Source of the DNA: a virus
Virus record (IMG/VR): IMGVR_UViG_3300034682_000173
Span: 1-20,173 of that record
Direction: 5' to 3' (one strand)
Length of the DNA stretch: 20,173 bases
This document shows positions 7,909 to 14,862 of this stretch, in pieces. The position numbers and the translations under genes were made by a program. The number at the start of each line of letters is the position of its first letter. The first letter of the stretch is position 1. Below the pieces are notes generated by a model. That model made no database searches. It was not told where the DNA came from and saw nothing but the letters and a program-made list of their open reading frames with translations.

Positions 7909-7958
7909 CCCTCCGGTTTTGTTATCAGCGTCACAGATTCGGACGAGTCGAGGCCTCT

Positions 7959-8318
7959 ATGAGCAAGCACAAAACGTATGTCACCCCGCAAGCACGGCAA
8001 TTCGTTGATGCCACCAAGTTGCACTTTGCCAATCTGCTCGATGCCAAGAAAGTCAGCCCGGCGCGGTTGTCTCGCATGACCGGCATTCCTGAATCGACGC
8101 TATCGCGCTGGTTGAATGTGAATGTTCCGGACTGGATGGGCTTCGACCAGGCGGCCGTGGTGGCCAGTGCATTGGGTGTCACTGTGCGCGAGATGCTAGC
8201 GCACCCCGGGATCCGGTCGGCTGACGATGAGCGGTACCAGGTGATTGGCCCATTGCTTGCCGCGCCCATTGAGCATGTTCGGGCGTTGACGCGGATGTAT
8301 GTTGAGGTCAGGGCCTGA
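7959..8318 (+). CDS. XRE-like helix-turn-helix DNA-binding protein
   Basis: 119 residues, with GAGG 5 nt before the ATG. Residues about 22-82 form a Cro/CI-type domain: a first helix (FANLLDAKKVSPARL), then 'LSRMTGIPESTLSRWLN' (about 37-53) as the helix-turn-helix, then 'FDQAAVVASALGVTVREML'. The remaining 37 residues carry no recognisable domain, and there is no peptidase domain. It is therefore a small regulator rather than an SOS-cleavable repressor. It stands alone between the ogr-like terminator and another terminator, away from the cI/cox switch, so it might control late genes, the nearby small transcript or host genes. The target is unknown. Confidence 0.8.
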   Translation: MSKHKTYVTPQARQFVDATKLHFANLLDAKKVSPARLSRMTGIPESTLSRWLNVNVPDWMGFDQAAVVASALGVTVREMLAHPGIRSADDERYQVIGPLLAAPIEHVRALTRMYVEVRA

Positions 8319-8337
8319 CTGTTAGGTTTACTGACAA

Positions 8338-8365
8338 TCGACGCGACTGGCCGACTGGCTATGAT
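8338..8365 (+). promoter_or_regulatory. Candidate promoter with tandem 8-bp repeat in the spacer
   Basis: TCGACG (-35, 4 of 6 consensus), a 16-bp spacer and TATGAT (-10, 5 of 6). The whole spacer is two exact tandem copies of CGACTGGC (8344-8359), which could be an operator. It lies 20 bp after the HTH gene stop and points toward the terminator at 8405. Confidence 0.4.
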
Positions 8366-8371
8366 GACTGA

Positions 8372-8437
8372 GTAGTGATTCGAACACACGACGACGCGTG
8401 GGGCGCCCCCCTGCTGGAGAGCAGGGGGGCATTTTAT
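8372..8437 (+). ncRNA. Candidate small RNA (about 65 nt), no ORF
   Basis: Between the candidate promoter (8338-8365) and a very strong terminator (8405-8436) there is no plausible gene. A transcript starting near 8372 would have about 33 nt of mostly unstructured 5' sequence, including GATTCGAACA, followed by the terminator hairpin and a T-rich tail. This is the layout of many trans-acting small RNAs. The alternative is that the terminator simply ends the HTH gene message. Confidence 0.35.
8405..8436 (+). terminator. Strong intrinsic terminator
   Basis: GCCCCCCTGCT, loop GGAG and AGCAGGGGGGC form a perfect 11-bp GC-rich stem followed by ATTTTAT. There is no T-run on the other strand, so it acts on plus-strand transcription coming from the HTH gene or the promoter at 8338. 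It shields the end of the convergent early operon. Confidence 0.9.
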
Positions 8438-8652
8438 CTAGGTTCGATCACCTTGTTCAGAATGGCCACATGGTATTTCAGCATCACGATGCTGACCCCT
8501 ATGGAGCTGGCCAACGCCGCGTATCGAGTGAATACCGGCAGGGTCAGGTTGGTATAGTCTTTCGGCTTCGCTCCATGAACAACCTTCCGGCATTCGGCAT
8601 TACATCGCCGCGCCAACTGCCAAATGGCGTTCTGTTGGTCATAGTGCATCAT
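8434..8652 (-). CDS. Hypothetical protein, last gene of the early operon
   Basis: 72 residues from the ATG at 8652, chosen because AAGGAG lies 6 nt upstream. The frame remains open to 8811, but that part is the shadow of the preceding gene. It overlaps the end of that gene by 14 bp. The product starts MMHYDQQNAIWQLARRCNAE; residues about 45-68 (AALASSIGVSIVMLKYHVAIL) are hydrophobic enough for an amphipathic or weak membrane helix. No family is recognised. Its stop is a few bases from the plus-strand terminator, so the two transcription units converge here. Confidence 0.6.
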   Translation of the reverse strand: MMHYDQQNAIWQLARRCNAECRKVVHGAKPKDYTNLTLPVFTRYAALASSIGVSIVMLKYHVAILNKVIEPR

Positions 8653-9061
8653 GTGCCACTCCTTCCATTGCTGATGCGTAGTTGAAACGTCTGTTGTGTT
8701 GCAGAGCCGAGATCTTCGCCCACCGGCGACCCATCTTCTCGAATGGTTTATTGCCTTTGTAGATATCGAGTACTTCGGTGAGCGGGGCTTGAGGAAGCTC
8801 TTCGCGGTCACCGTCCCGTTGGCGCTTGTAGTGGGCTAGGTAATGGTTCAGTCGGTCGCGGAACCAGGCGTGCAACTCGCCGCTGATGTCTCGTTGGTCC
8901 AGCAGTTCGCGGCTGATCTCAATCCGGGTCATCGGCAATCCTCCGCGTTTGCGCGGTTGCTGCAGCACCAGGCTCCACATCAGGAACGCGGCTCGTTTAT
9001 CCAGTTCGACACGCTGCCGTTCAATGGCTGGCAGTGCGGTCAGATTAATCGATGTCGGCAT
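8639..9061 (-). CDS. Hypothetical protein downstream of replication gene A
   Basis: 140 residues from the ATG at 9061 (MPTSINLTALPAIERQRVEL). This start has GGAG 7 nt upstream and overlaps the end of gene A by 17 bp; the frame above it is a shadow of gene A. The protein is mostly helical and charged, with 'RKRGGLPMTRIEISRELLDQ', a Tyr/His-rich 'WFRDRLNHYLAHYKRQRDGD', and basic 'FEKMGRRWAKISALQHNRRF'. The basic clusters suggest nucleic acid contact, but no domain is identified. Its place after the Rep gene is where HP1-type phages keep small unassigned early genes. Confidence 0.7.
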   Translation of the reverse strand: MPTSINLTALPAIERQRVELDKRAAFLMWSLVLQQPRKRGGLPMTRIEISRELLDQRDISGELHAWFRDRLNHYLAHYKRQRDGDREELPQAPLTEVLDIYKGNKPFEKMGRRWAKISALQHNRRFNYASAMEGVAHDAL

Positions 9062-11363
9062 TTGCGTGCTCCATGGCTGTGATGGCCGCGCCCAGTTGCT
9101 CGATGGCGGTCTCGTGATAGTCATATGGCAGTTGCTCCAGCCACTGCTCCACATCGCCGCCACAGGCGACTAGCTCGATCGCCTCTGTACGCATTTGGTC
9201 GACTCGGTCTGATATCCGGTTGTTTGCTTCGCAATCCAGCCACACATGGTCATCGTCCTGTGCGTTCGGGTGGCTCTGGCTGATCATCAGCTGTTTCGTT
9301 TGATGCCCGAGCCAGACAAATTGCCCTTCAAAACTCACCACTGCGCCTTGAATGACCCGATCTTGTGTCCAGTCATCGAGCCCCATGCGGTTCAACTCGC
9401 GCGACAGTGGGTGGCTCTGGCTTACGGTCAGTTCTCTCGTCGGATGGTCAAGCCAGACAAATTGCCCCGCAAACTTCACCACTACGCCTTGAATGACTCG
9501 GTCTTGTTTCCAGTCATCCAGGCCCAGACGGCTCATTTCGTCTAACAACTCCTTCAGTCGGATCCTTTCTTGATCCTCCGTACAGTTATTGTCAGAGCTC
9601 CAAGGGGCTCCGGCTTCGCCGAGCCCAAGATCAACAGCCACAGCACTGCCCTGGCGGGCAGCTAACGGCACCAAGCCCCGAGCTTCGAGGCCATACTTGC
9701 TGATCTCCCAGCCTTCCAGTCTGGTTTCAATCTGTTCGCGCCAGCCCATCACGCCCATCATCTTGGTGACGTCCTCGCCGTATTTGCTGGCGGCCTCCTT
9801 AATGATGTTCAGCAGACGAACCGGGCGATCTGCTCGGCAGCAGACCGGCCCCCCCATGGCATCGGTATACCAGCGCCAGTTGCCGACATCGGCTGCGCGG
9901 CGACAGGTCTCCAGCTGATAATCGAGCGGTGGCCCCACAATGGCACGGACTCGGCGCAGCTCACGCCAAACGGTCACGCTCGGGCCGCCGATCTGTTGGA
10001 ACTGACGGATACCCCACCACGACGCCCAGCCGGTGACGGCGGTGGCAGTGGTCTCTGCGGGTAACCCTGTTTCGTCATCTAGCCCAACGGCGTGGCCGTC
10101 CAAATTCTTGGCGATGTATTTGGCGATGTAGCCGGTGGCACTGCCCTTTGACGCATCGATAAATTTCCAATCGAATCGGGGCGTGATGTCGGTAAATGGC
10201 GGGCAGGAGCGCCCCTGCTTGGTATGGCGGCGCAACAACTCTTCTTTGTCATCCGTGATGGCATATTCCTGCAGGATGCTGATGCATGTTGCCCATTGAT
10301 CCGGATGCACAAACAGCAGCATGTGCCAGTGCGGGGTACCGTCATGGTGTGGTTCGCAGACCCGGAACCCGAATGGCTGGATGTTTTCGCGCTTTAACTT
10401 GGCGCGGGCCTTGGCCCATAGGCGGCACAGGTACTGCTGGGTTTCTCGCGGGGTAACCCCGCTATATTTCTGGTTTTCCACGGCCTTGCCGTTACTGGCC
10501 TGCTTCCATGAATGAAAGCGGCTCGGGGCCGTCCAGGTGATGAAGAGGCCGACATAGCCATTATCTGTCGCTATATCTTCAAAGCCGCGCATGCGGGCCA
10601 TGAGTTCGAACCGGCGGATTTTTGGATTAGCGGGGCTGGCCATAATGGCCTGCTCCAGCGAGATTTCGTAACCGTGTTCTGGATTCACTGCCAGCATGTC
10701 ACGCATCCACAATGCGGCTGCCCGCTTGCGGTTCCGGTGTTCCTGCAGGTTCTTCTCGCTCATGTAGGCCGAGACGCCCTTGCGCACTTTGCCCAGCAGG
10801 ATCGCGCCATGCTCGGTGTATCGGTCCCACGCCCGGCTGATACGGCGCTCCCACCACTTCGGGTCCAGCACGCGGATCAGCACGGATGAAACCCACAGTT
10901 GTCGAGCATCATCATTCGGGAAATTGGCTGGCAGTGGCGGCAAGAAGCCCCACTTCTTTGCGACGCTGCCGACTTGGAAATAGCAATCCATGGTGTCGGC
11001 TTGCTCGGTGCCGAAGTTGGTCATTTCATGCAGGATGAGTGCAGATTGGTTAGCCTGCTCTGCCGCTACTTCTGCTCTGCGCTCTTCGTTGCGCAGCTCA
11101 TGCAGATCCACAGGGAATGCGGCTAATAGACTGGCTAACCAATCGACACGGGCGCGGAGCCAGACGTTGGCCTTGTATGCGTTATAGGCTTCGCCTTTTT
11201 TCCGCTTGGCCAGATACTGCTTGAATATCTCAATGCCTGACTCATCGGGCAGTTTGCCCAACAGATCCATGGACCATGTCAGATCTTCTCTGCCCGGAGC
11301 ACCGACAAAATAGGCCGGTATGTCGATACCGGCCAGCCTGGTTTGCAGTATGACTAGATTCAC
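9045..11363 (-). CDS. A: Rolling-circle replication initiator, gpA-type
   Basis: 772 residues (P2 gpA: 761). The start is a GTG that overlaps the stop of the methyltransferase gene by one base (TAGTG). The family nicks one strand at its own origin and stays covalently joined through tyrosine. Visible motifs are the metal-binding HUH-like P-H-W-H-M-L-L-F with His345 and His347, and the double catalytic tyrosines Tyr412 and Tyr416 in GYIAKYIAKNLDG, spaced as in P2 gpA. The N-terminal 200 residues are helical and specific to the gpA family. Odd feature: residues 611-657 and 658-704 are a tandem duplication. In P2 the origin lies within gene A; I cannot locate it here. Confidence 0.95.
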   Translation of the reverse strand: MNLVILQTRLAGIDIPAYFVGAPGREDLTWSMDLLGKLPDESGIEIFKQYLAKRKKGEAYNAYKANVWLRARVDWLASLLAAFPVDLHELRNEERRAEVAAEQANQSALILHEMTNFGTEQADTMDCYFQVGSVAKKWGFLPPLPANFPNDDARQLWVSSVLIRVLDPKWWERRISRAWDRYTEHGAILLGKVRKGVSAYMSEKNLQEHRNRKRAAALWMRDMLAVNPEHGYEISLEQAIMASPANPKIRRFELMARMRGFEDIATDNGYVGLFITWTAPSRFHSWKQASNGKAVENQKYSGVTPRETQQYLCRLWAKARAKLKRENIQPFGFRVCEPHHDGTPHWHMLLFVHPDQWATCISILQEYAITDDKEELLRRHTKQGRSCPPFTDITPRFDWKFIDASKGSATGYIAKYIAKNLDGHAVGLDDETGLPAETTATAVTGWASWWGIRQFQQIGGPSVTVWRELRRVRAIVGPPLDYQLETCRRAADVGNWRWYTDAMGGPVCCRADRPVRLLNIIKEAASKYGEDVTKMMGVMGWREQIETRLEGWEISKYGLEARGLVPLAARQGSAVAVDLGLGEAGAPWSSDNNCTEDQERIRLKELLDEMSRLGLDDWKQDRVIQGVVVKFAGQFVWLDHPTRELTVSQSHPLSRELNRMGLDDWTQDRVIQGAVVSFEGQFVWLGHQTKQLMISQSHPNAQDDDHVWLDCEANNRISDRVDQMRTEAIELVACGGDVEQWLEQLPYDYHETAIEQLGAAITAMEHANADID
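9252..9533 (-). repeat. In-frame tandem duplication (2 x 141 bp) in gene A
   Basis: Copy 1 (9393-9533, residues 611-657) and copy 2 (9252-9392, residues 658-704) both contain G-L-D-D-W, then D-R-V-I-Q-G, then G-Q-F-V-W-L and S-Q-S-H-P. By my count 30 of 47 residues are identical. The DNA also matches, as in TGAATGAC-C/T-CG and TCTTGT-G/T-TCCAGTCAT. The unit length is exactly 47 codons, so the frame is kept. Confidence 0.92.
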
Positions 11364-11899
11364 TAACTACCGTTCCCTGCAATCAGGTGGCTTATTCCAT
11401 TCGGTAGTGCAACCCGATCTCCGTTATCCCAAATGAACCAGCAATACTCACAGCTATCAGAGGCACCATTCACGAATCGAGGTCTCGGAACCAGCACGGG
11501 TGTCTTGCCCGGGAACCCGATGCGCTTCCAGAACGGCACCCGCTTACGACTCCCCAAAAAGTTGACCCGCTGCAGGTAAATCAGTGTTCCACCCAAGGCC
11601 AACTCCGACATGCTCTTTTCGAGGAATTGCTCTGTCAGTGAAAATGGCGGATTGGTGATAATCAGGTCGAACTGGCCGCCCCAGTTTGTGTCCAAGTAGT
11701 CTCGGCCCAGGCGAATTTCGGCCCACTCTTTTTGCGCTACCGGTAGCGGCACTGCGTCATAAATGGCGCCTTCGCCTTTGCACGGCTCGAGGAACCGATC
11801 ATCCGGATTGATGGTCAGAACGGCCATCAGTGCGGCCACTGCATCGGCTGGCGTTGGATAAACTTCTTTGTCGATTACGGTCCCGTTGGTGCTGCTCAT
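11363..11899 (-). CDS. Class I SAM-dependent DNA methyltransferase (NPPF type, probable adenine)
   Basis: 178 residues from the ATG at 11899, which overlaps the stop of the cytosine methyltransferase (ATGA) and follows a strong GAGGAGG. The frame extends 10 codons upstream, but that part lacks a ribosome site. Motif I is L-E-P-C-K-G-E-G (37-44), for SAM binding. Motif IV is N-P-P-F (83-86), typical of amino (N6-adenine or N4-cytosine) methyltransferases. A C-terminal 'CEYCWFIWDNG' is also seen in small phage enzymes of this type. It is short and has no separate target recognition domain, so its specificity is unknown. No restriction enzyme gene is next to it. It precedes Rep in the same operon. 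Confidence 0.82.
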   Translation of the reverse strand: MSSTNGTVIDKEVYPTPADAVAALMAVLTINPDDRFLEPCKGEGAIYDAVPLPVAQKEWAEIRLGRDYLDTNWGGQFDLIITNPPFSLTEQFLEKSMSELALGGTLIYLQRVNFLGSRKRVPFWKRIGFPGKTPVLVPRPRFVNGASDSCEYCWFIWDNGDRVALPNGISHLIAGNGS

Positions 11900-13551
11900 G
11901 CGGCCTCCTCGTTTGCGCTTTGTTGGCACAGCTCAGGCATGTTTGCTCGCACCAGAGCTTCAGCCAGCGGTGGACAAACGGCATTTCCGCACCGTGCGAT
12001 CTGCGCGGTTTTGGTTATTTTGTTGCCATCTGCATCGTGATCGATGATGTAGTCAGCCGGGAATCCCTGTGCGGCGAACAGCTCATGGGGCTCCAGCATC
12101 CGCATCCCGATATCCACGATTTGATAATCGACACCACTAACAGTCACTAAGCCAAAGCGGTGCTTGGTGGTAACAGTTTGCAGAGGCTCATCGCAGGGGT
12201 GGCCGATGTTGGTGCCGTAATACTTGAGCAGGAAGGCCCGCACTTCTCCGATATGCAGGCCGCCAGCGGTAATAGTTGGCATTGGCTCTGTGACTGGCTG
12301 ACCGTGTTGGCATGTGCCGCGCAGCTTCACTAGGTGGCTTGTGACCAAAGCGTTGTGGTCTATGGTTGTCACTGTCGGCAATGGTTGCTGGAGTTCTGCG
12401 CCGGTAACGCCCGTGTAGTGCTTGGCTAAAAAGGCCGCGACCAGTTGGCATTTTCCTGCGCCGCCAGCGGTGACTGTGCCAAGTGGTGCTTCAATGGTGT
12501 GACCGACAGAGTTTCCGAACTGGCGAGCAATCACCGGGGCTACCAGAGCAAAGTGGCCACCTTTCACCTGGGCGCAGACGGTGCGCAGCGGTTCATCCAC
12601 TGGCATGTTGCGCTGGCTGCTGGCGTTGGCATGTTCGGTGATGAATGGGGTTAGTGTTGGTTCCACCATGGCAAATCCGGGTGATTGGGTGATGGTCTGC
12701 AATGGCTCACCCATTCCCTGACCACGAAATGCCTCGTATCGAGTGCGGTTGCTTGTGTGGTTGCATTTGACGATGAACGGCTCGCCTGCCTCCATTACGA
12801 ACTTCTGCAGACCCTTGGCGATGCGCTTCATGGTGGCTTCTGCAAGCGGGCGCTTGCGCTCGAAGATGGACGGGCATGGCAGAGACCAGTCAATGATCTC
12901 GGCGGCAGTGCGCCACGGCTGCAGCAAGCCTGATTTCACCTCCTGGCTGGACGGATTGCCGTGTGTCTTGGCTGGCCAGACGATTGGGCGGCCATCCCGG
13001 CGGGCAACCAAGAATAAGCGCTTGCGGATGGTAGGTGTGCCGTAATCGCAGGCTCGTAGCTCGCGCCACTCCACCTGGTAGCCCTGGCGGCGCATCGCGT
13101 TGACGAAGCTGTTGAAGGTGCGCCCCTTCTTAGCCGGATCCGGTCTGGCGTTGCCGTCTTCGTCAATCAGCAGTGGCCCCCAAGTGGTGAACTCTTCCAC
13201 GTTCTCCAGCATGAGCACACGGGGGCGAACCTGACCAATCCAGCGCATAGCCACCCAGGCTAGCCCTCGGATCTTCTTTTCCACCGGGGTGCCGCCCTTG
13301 GCCTTGGAGAAGTGCTTACAGTCTGGTGACAGCCAGACCAACCCAACCGGGCGGCCAGCAGCTACGTCTCTCGGAACCACATCCCACACTGACTCGCAAT
13401 AAACCTCGCAGCCAGGGTGATTAACCCGGTACATGGCTATGGCTTTTGGATCATGATTAATGGCCACATCTGGAGTAAAACCAACGGCGTTGGCAATCCC
13501 AGTTGATGCACCGCCACCACCGGCGAAGTTGTCCACGATGATTTCTCTCAT
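11896..13551 (-). CDS. C5-cytosine DNA methyltransferase with repeat-rich variable region
   Basis: 551 residues from the ATG at 13551, which overlaps the preceding stop (ATGA); a longer frame to 13626 is less likely. Motif I is F-A-G-G-G-G (9-14). Motif IV is S-P-D-C (75-78) with catalytic Cys78, where most family members have P-C-Q. Motif VI is E-N-V (116-118). Motif VIII is D-Y-G-T-P-T-I-R-K-R (169-178), and motif X is G-N-A-V-C-P-P (522-528). Between VIII and X, where the target recognition domain belongs, residues 281-476 are six degenerate repeats of an EPLxTVT unit. The enzyme is probably an orphan modifier that protects or marks phage DNA during replication. Confidence 0.93.
   Translation of the reverse strand: MREIIVDNFAGGGGASTGIANAVGFTPDVAINHDPKAIAMYRVNHPGCEVYCESVWDVVPRDVAAGRPVGLVWLSPDCKHFSKAKGGTPVEKKIRGLAWVAMRWIGQVRPRVLMLENVEEFTTWGPLLIDEDGNARPDPAKKGRTFNSFVNAMRRQGYQVEWRELRACDYGTPTIRKRLFLVARRDGRPIVWPAKTHGNPSSQEVKSGLLQPWRTAAEIIDWSLPCPSIFERKRPLAEATMKRIAKGLQKFVMEAGEPFIVKCNHTSNRTRYEAFRGQGMGEPLQTITQSPGFAMVEPTLTPFITEHANASSQRNMPVDEPLRTVCAQVKGGHFALVAPVIARQFGNSVGHTIEAPLGTVTAGGAGKCQLVAAFLAKHYTGVTGAELQQPLPTVTTIDHNALVTSHLVKLRGTCQHGQPVTEPMPTITAGGLHIGEVRAFLLKYYGTNIGHPCDEPLQTVTTKHRFGLVTVSGVDYQIVDIGMRMLEPHELFAAQGFPADYIIDHDADGNKITKTAQIARCGNAVCPPLAEALVRANMPELCQQSANEEAA
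12124..12711 (-). repeat. Six degenerate 33-38-residue protein repeats (EPLxTVT units)
   Basis: The units begin at residues 282 (EPLQTIT), 320 (EPLRTVC), 355 (APLGTVT), 389 (QPLPTVT), 422 (EPMPTIT) and 455 (EPLQTVT), spaced 38, 35, 34, 33 and 33 residues apart. Most continue into a hydrophobic strand such as FALV, CQLV, NALV or FGLV and then a short helix such as FLAKHY or FLLKYYG. Similarity is at the protein level; the DNA copies have diverged. Confidence 0.85.
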
Positions 13552-13877
13552 GCGGCACCGCCTTGTTGCTCGGCTTCGCGGTCGCATAACATGCACGACC
13601 CATACAGGATCGTGCCGTGCTGGCACTGGCGTGGCTCTCTGGAATACGACTTCTCAGCACCAGCTGATAGCGCCTTCACGGCATCAATCACCCCCTGATA
13701 ACCAGCTGCAACCAGATCCAGGCCAAGCACGGTGCAGAGCTCGTCGTAGAAGACGCCAGCCTGGAACCTGTCGACTTCTAGTTCTTCAATGTCCTGCGGC
13801 AAAACGAACGTGATTGTTTCGGCAGACATCATCTTCACGCGCATTTCCGGCGTGATGGTTATGGTTACTTCACTCAC
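13548..13877 (-). CDS. Hypothetical protein with C-terminal Cys cluster
   Basis: 109 residues from the GTG at 13877, which has GGGG 7 nt upstream and overlaps the end of the preceding gene by 8 bp. The first ATG in the frame is only at codon 12 of this form, so a shorter protein is possible. The body is an alternating strand/helix pattern (VTITITPEM, ITFVLPQDIEELEVDRF, VFYDELCTVLGLDLVAAGYQ). The C-terminus holds C-Q-H-G-T-I-L-Y-G-S-C-M-L-C, a C-X9-C-X2-C cluster that with the His could bind zinc. Its TGA overlaps the start of the cytosine methyltransferase. No family is recognised. Confidence 0.65.
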   Translation of the reverse strand: MSEVTITITPEMRVKMMSAETITFVLPQDIEELEVDRFQAGVFYDELCTVLGLDLVAAGYQGVIDAVKALSAGAEKSYSREPRQCQHGTILYGSCMLCDREAEQQGGAA

Positions 13878-14073
13878 AGTTGCACCCCGTGCGCTTTTTG
13901 AGCTCGGCGGCGAATTGGTCGAGCTGTTGGTTGTCTGCAAAGCCGTCGATCACGATGGTGTGAGTCGGGCCGTTCTTCTGGCTGGAAAACTCCAGCTGCG
14001 GGAACTGGTGATCGACAAAGGCGTGGATCATGGCGATGTCGATCTGGCTGGTCATGTGGCGGCTCATCAGCAT
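13870..14073 (-). CDS. Small hypothetical early protein
   Basis: 67 residues from the ATG at 14073, which follows AGAGGAG with an 8-nt gap. It overlaps the upstream gene by 7 bp and the downstream gene by 8 bp, so it is embedded in the coupled operon. The sequence (HAFVDHQFPQLEFSSQKNG..., THTIVIDGFADNQQLDQFAAELKKRTG) suggests a small alpha/beta fold, with a strand around TIVIDGF and a charged helix, ending in Cys-Asn-Cys-Glu. No family is recognised. Confidence 0.65.
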   Translation of the reverse strand: MLMSRHMTSQIDIAMIHAFVDHQFPQLEFSSQKNGPTHTIVIDGFADNQQLDQFAAELKKRTGCNCE

Positions 14074-14381
14074 TTGCGGTACTCCTCTGGTGAGCCCAAC
14101 CCAAACGGGACCTCATCAACTCGCATCCCGAACACATCCATGGCCACAGCCCGCAGGTCATAGATGCTGATAGCCAATGCCAGTTCGGTGGCTTCGAGTG
14201 TCATGGCCCGGTCGCAATGCTCCAGCACAGCGAATGCATGGCCGCTGTGGGCGGCGCGAACGGCGGCAAACAGGTGGCGATAAACCCGCTCAGTGGTAGA
14301 TGGTTCTTTCTGATCGTGGTGAGGGAGGTGCTGTGTCGTTCCTGGTATGTAGCGGCCGACTCGGCTCATCAGGCGGCTCAT
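14067..14381 (-). CDS. Hypothetical early protein
   Basis: 104 residues; the ATG overlaps the TGA of the 58-residue gene upstream and has AAGGGG 7 nt before it. The basic N-terminus (MSRLMSRVGRYIPGTTQHL) is followed by a predominantly helical region (TERVYRHLFAAVRAAHSGHAFAVLEH, then TLEATELALAISIYDLRAVAMDVFG). No motif or family is recognised. The tight overlaps on both sides show that it is translated as part of the early operon. Confidence 0.65.
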   Translation of the reverse strand: MSRLMSRVGRYIPGTTQHLPHHDQKEPSTTERVYRHLFAAVRAAHSGHAFAVLEHCDRAMTLEATELALAISIYDLRAVAMDVFGMRVDEVPFGLGSPEEYRKC

Positions 14382-14554
14382 ACATGCACCCCTTCGTTGA
14401 TCCAGACTCTGCCGGATGGCAGGCGCTGCAACGTGGCGAAGCCATTGAACTTCATCCAGTGGCCCCGGATGCAGTCATAGCCTTGGTCGCGCAACCAGCG
14501 GTTCGCTTCTTGGAGGTTCTTGCGGATCTTGGTATTGCGGATTGCGGTGCTCAT
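14378..14554 (-). CDS. Small (58 aa) hypothetical protein
   Basis: I translated this by hand: it begins MSTAIRNTKIRKNLQEANRW and later reads 'LRDQGYDCIRGHWMKFNG' and 'LQRLPSGRVWINEGVHV'. Its ATG overlaps the stop of the upstream gene (ATGA) and its TGA overlaps the next ATG, with GGGGGTG upstream of the start. It is short and basic, with a helix at the N-terminus and a strand-rich C-terminus rich in Trp/Gly. The perfect fit between its neighbours is the main evidence. No family is recognised. Confidence 0.65.
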   Translation of the reverse strand: MSTAIRNTKIRKNLQEANRWLRDQGYDCIRGHWMKFNGFATLQRLPSGRVWINEGVHV

Positions 14555-14862
14555 GACTGCACCCCCACACGCTCATCAACAAACTTGATCTCTGGGATGG
14601 CGGCGTGAATTTCCGCGACTTGTTCCAGGGTTAATGAGAGGTGAGTTCTGACTGCACCACTGCCAACGAGGCAGCCTAAATATTCATCATTGGTGCCATA
14701 TATCTTCTGTATGGCTAACTCGAAATAACAAGCTCGGCCGCTCGCCATCATTGTTGACGCTATCGCTATCACAAAATCATCGTCAATGATGGTGACTTCA
14801 GTAAAGGTGTCGCTATCTGGCTTAGAAAACCGACAGACTCTTTGTGCTGCTTCTGTGCTCAT
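14551..14862 (-). CDS. Hypothetical early protein
   Basis: 103 residues, starting at an ATG that overlaps the preceding stop (ATGA). The composition is acidic (DSDTFTEVTIIDDDFVIAI, VAEIHAAIPEIKFVDERVG), with several predicted beta strands in the first half and a helix near the end (LSLTLEQVAEIHAAI). No catalytic motif or known family is visible. The DNA around 14650-14800 is more AT-rich than its neighbours, which may point to a separate origin. Confidence 0.65.
   Translation of the reverse strand: MSTEAAQRVCRFSKPDSDTFTEVTIIDDDFVIAIASTMMASGRACYFELAIQKIYGTNDEYLGCLVGSGAVRTHLSLTLEQVAEIHAAIPEIKFVDERVGVQS

Noticed and set aside
8374-8390. GATTCGAACA resembles the reverse of a tRNA T-loop, and GGTTCGATC stands at 8441-8449
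   Set aside because: No acceptor stem, D-arm or anticodon arm can be built around either element on either strand. The intervening sequence is a terminator hairpin. An attachment-type tRNA remnant cannot be supported.
8434-8811. A 125-residue version of the last early gene
   Set aside because: The first 53 codons overlap the upstream gene in another frame and lack a ribosome site, whereas AAGGAG precedes the ATG at 8652.
9252-9533. The tandem repeat as a possible CRISPR array or iteron origin
   Set aside because: There are only two copies, of 141 bp, without spacers, and they keep the reading frame of gene A. This is a protein-domain duplication.
11896-13626. A 576-residue version of the cytosine methyltransferase starting at 13626
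   Set aside because: The extra 25 residues are Arg-rich shadow sequence of the upstream gene. The ATG at 13551 overlaps that gene's stop as ATGA and begins right before the conserved motif I.
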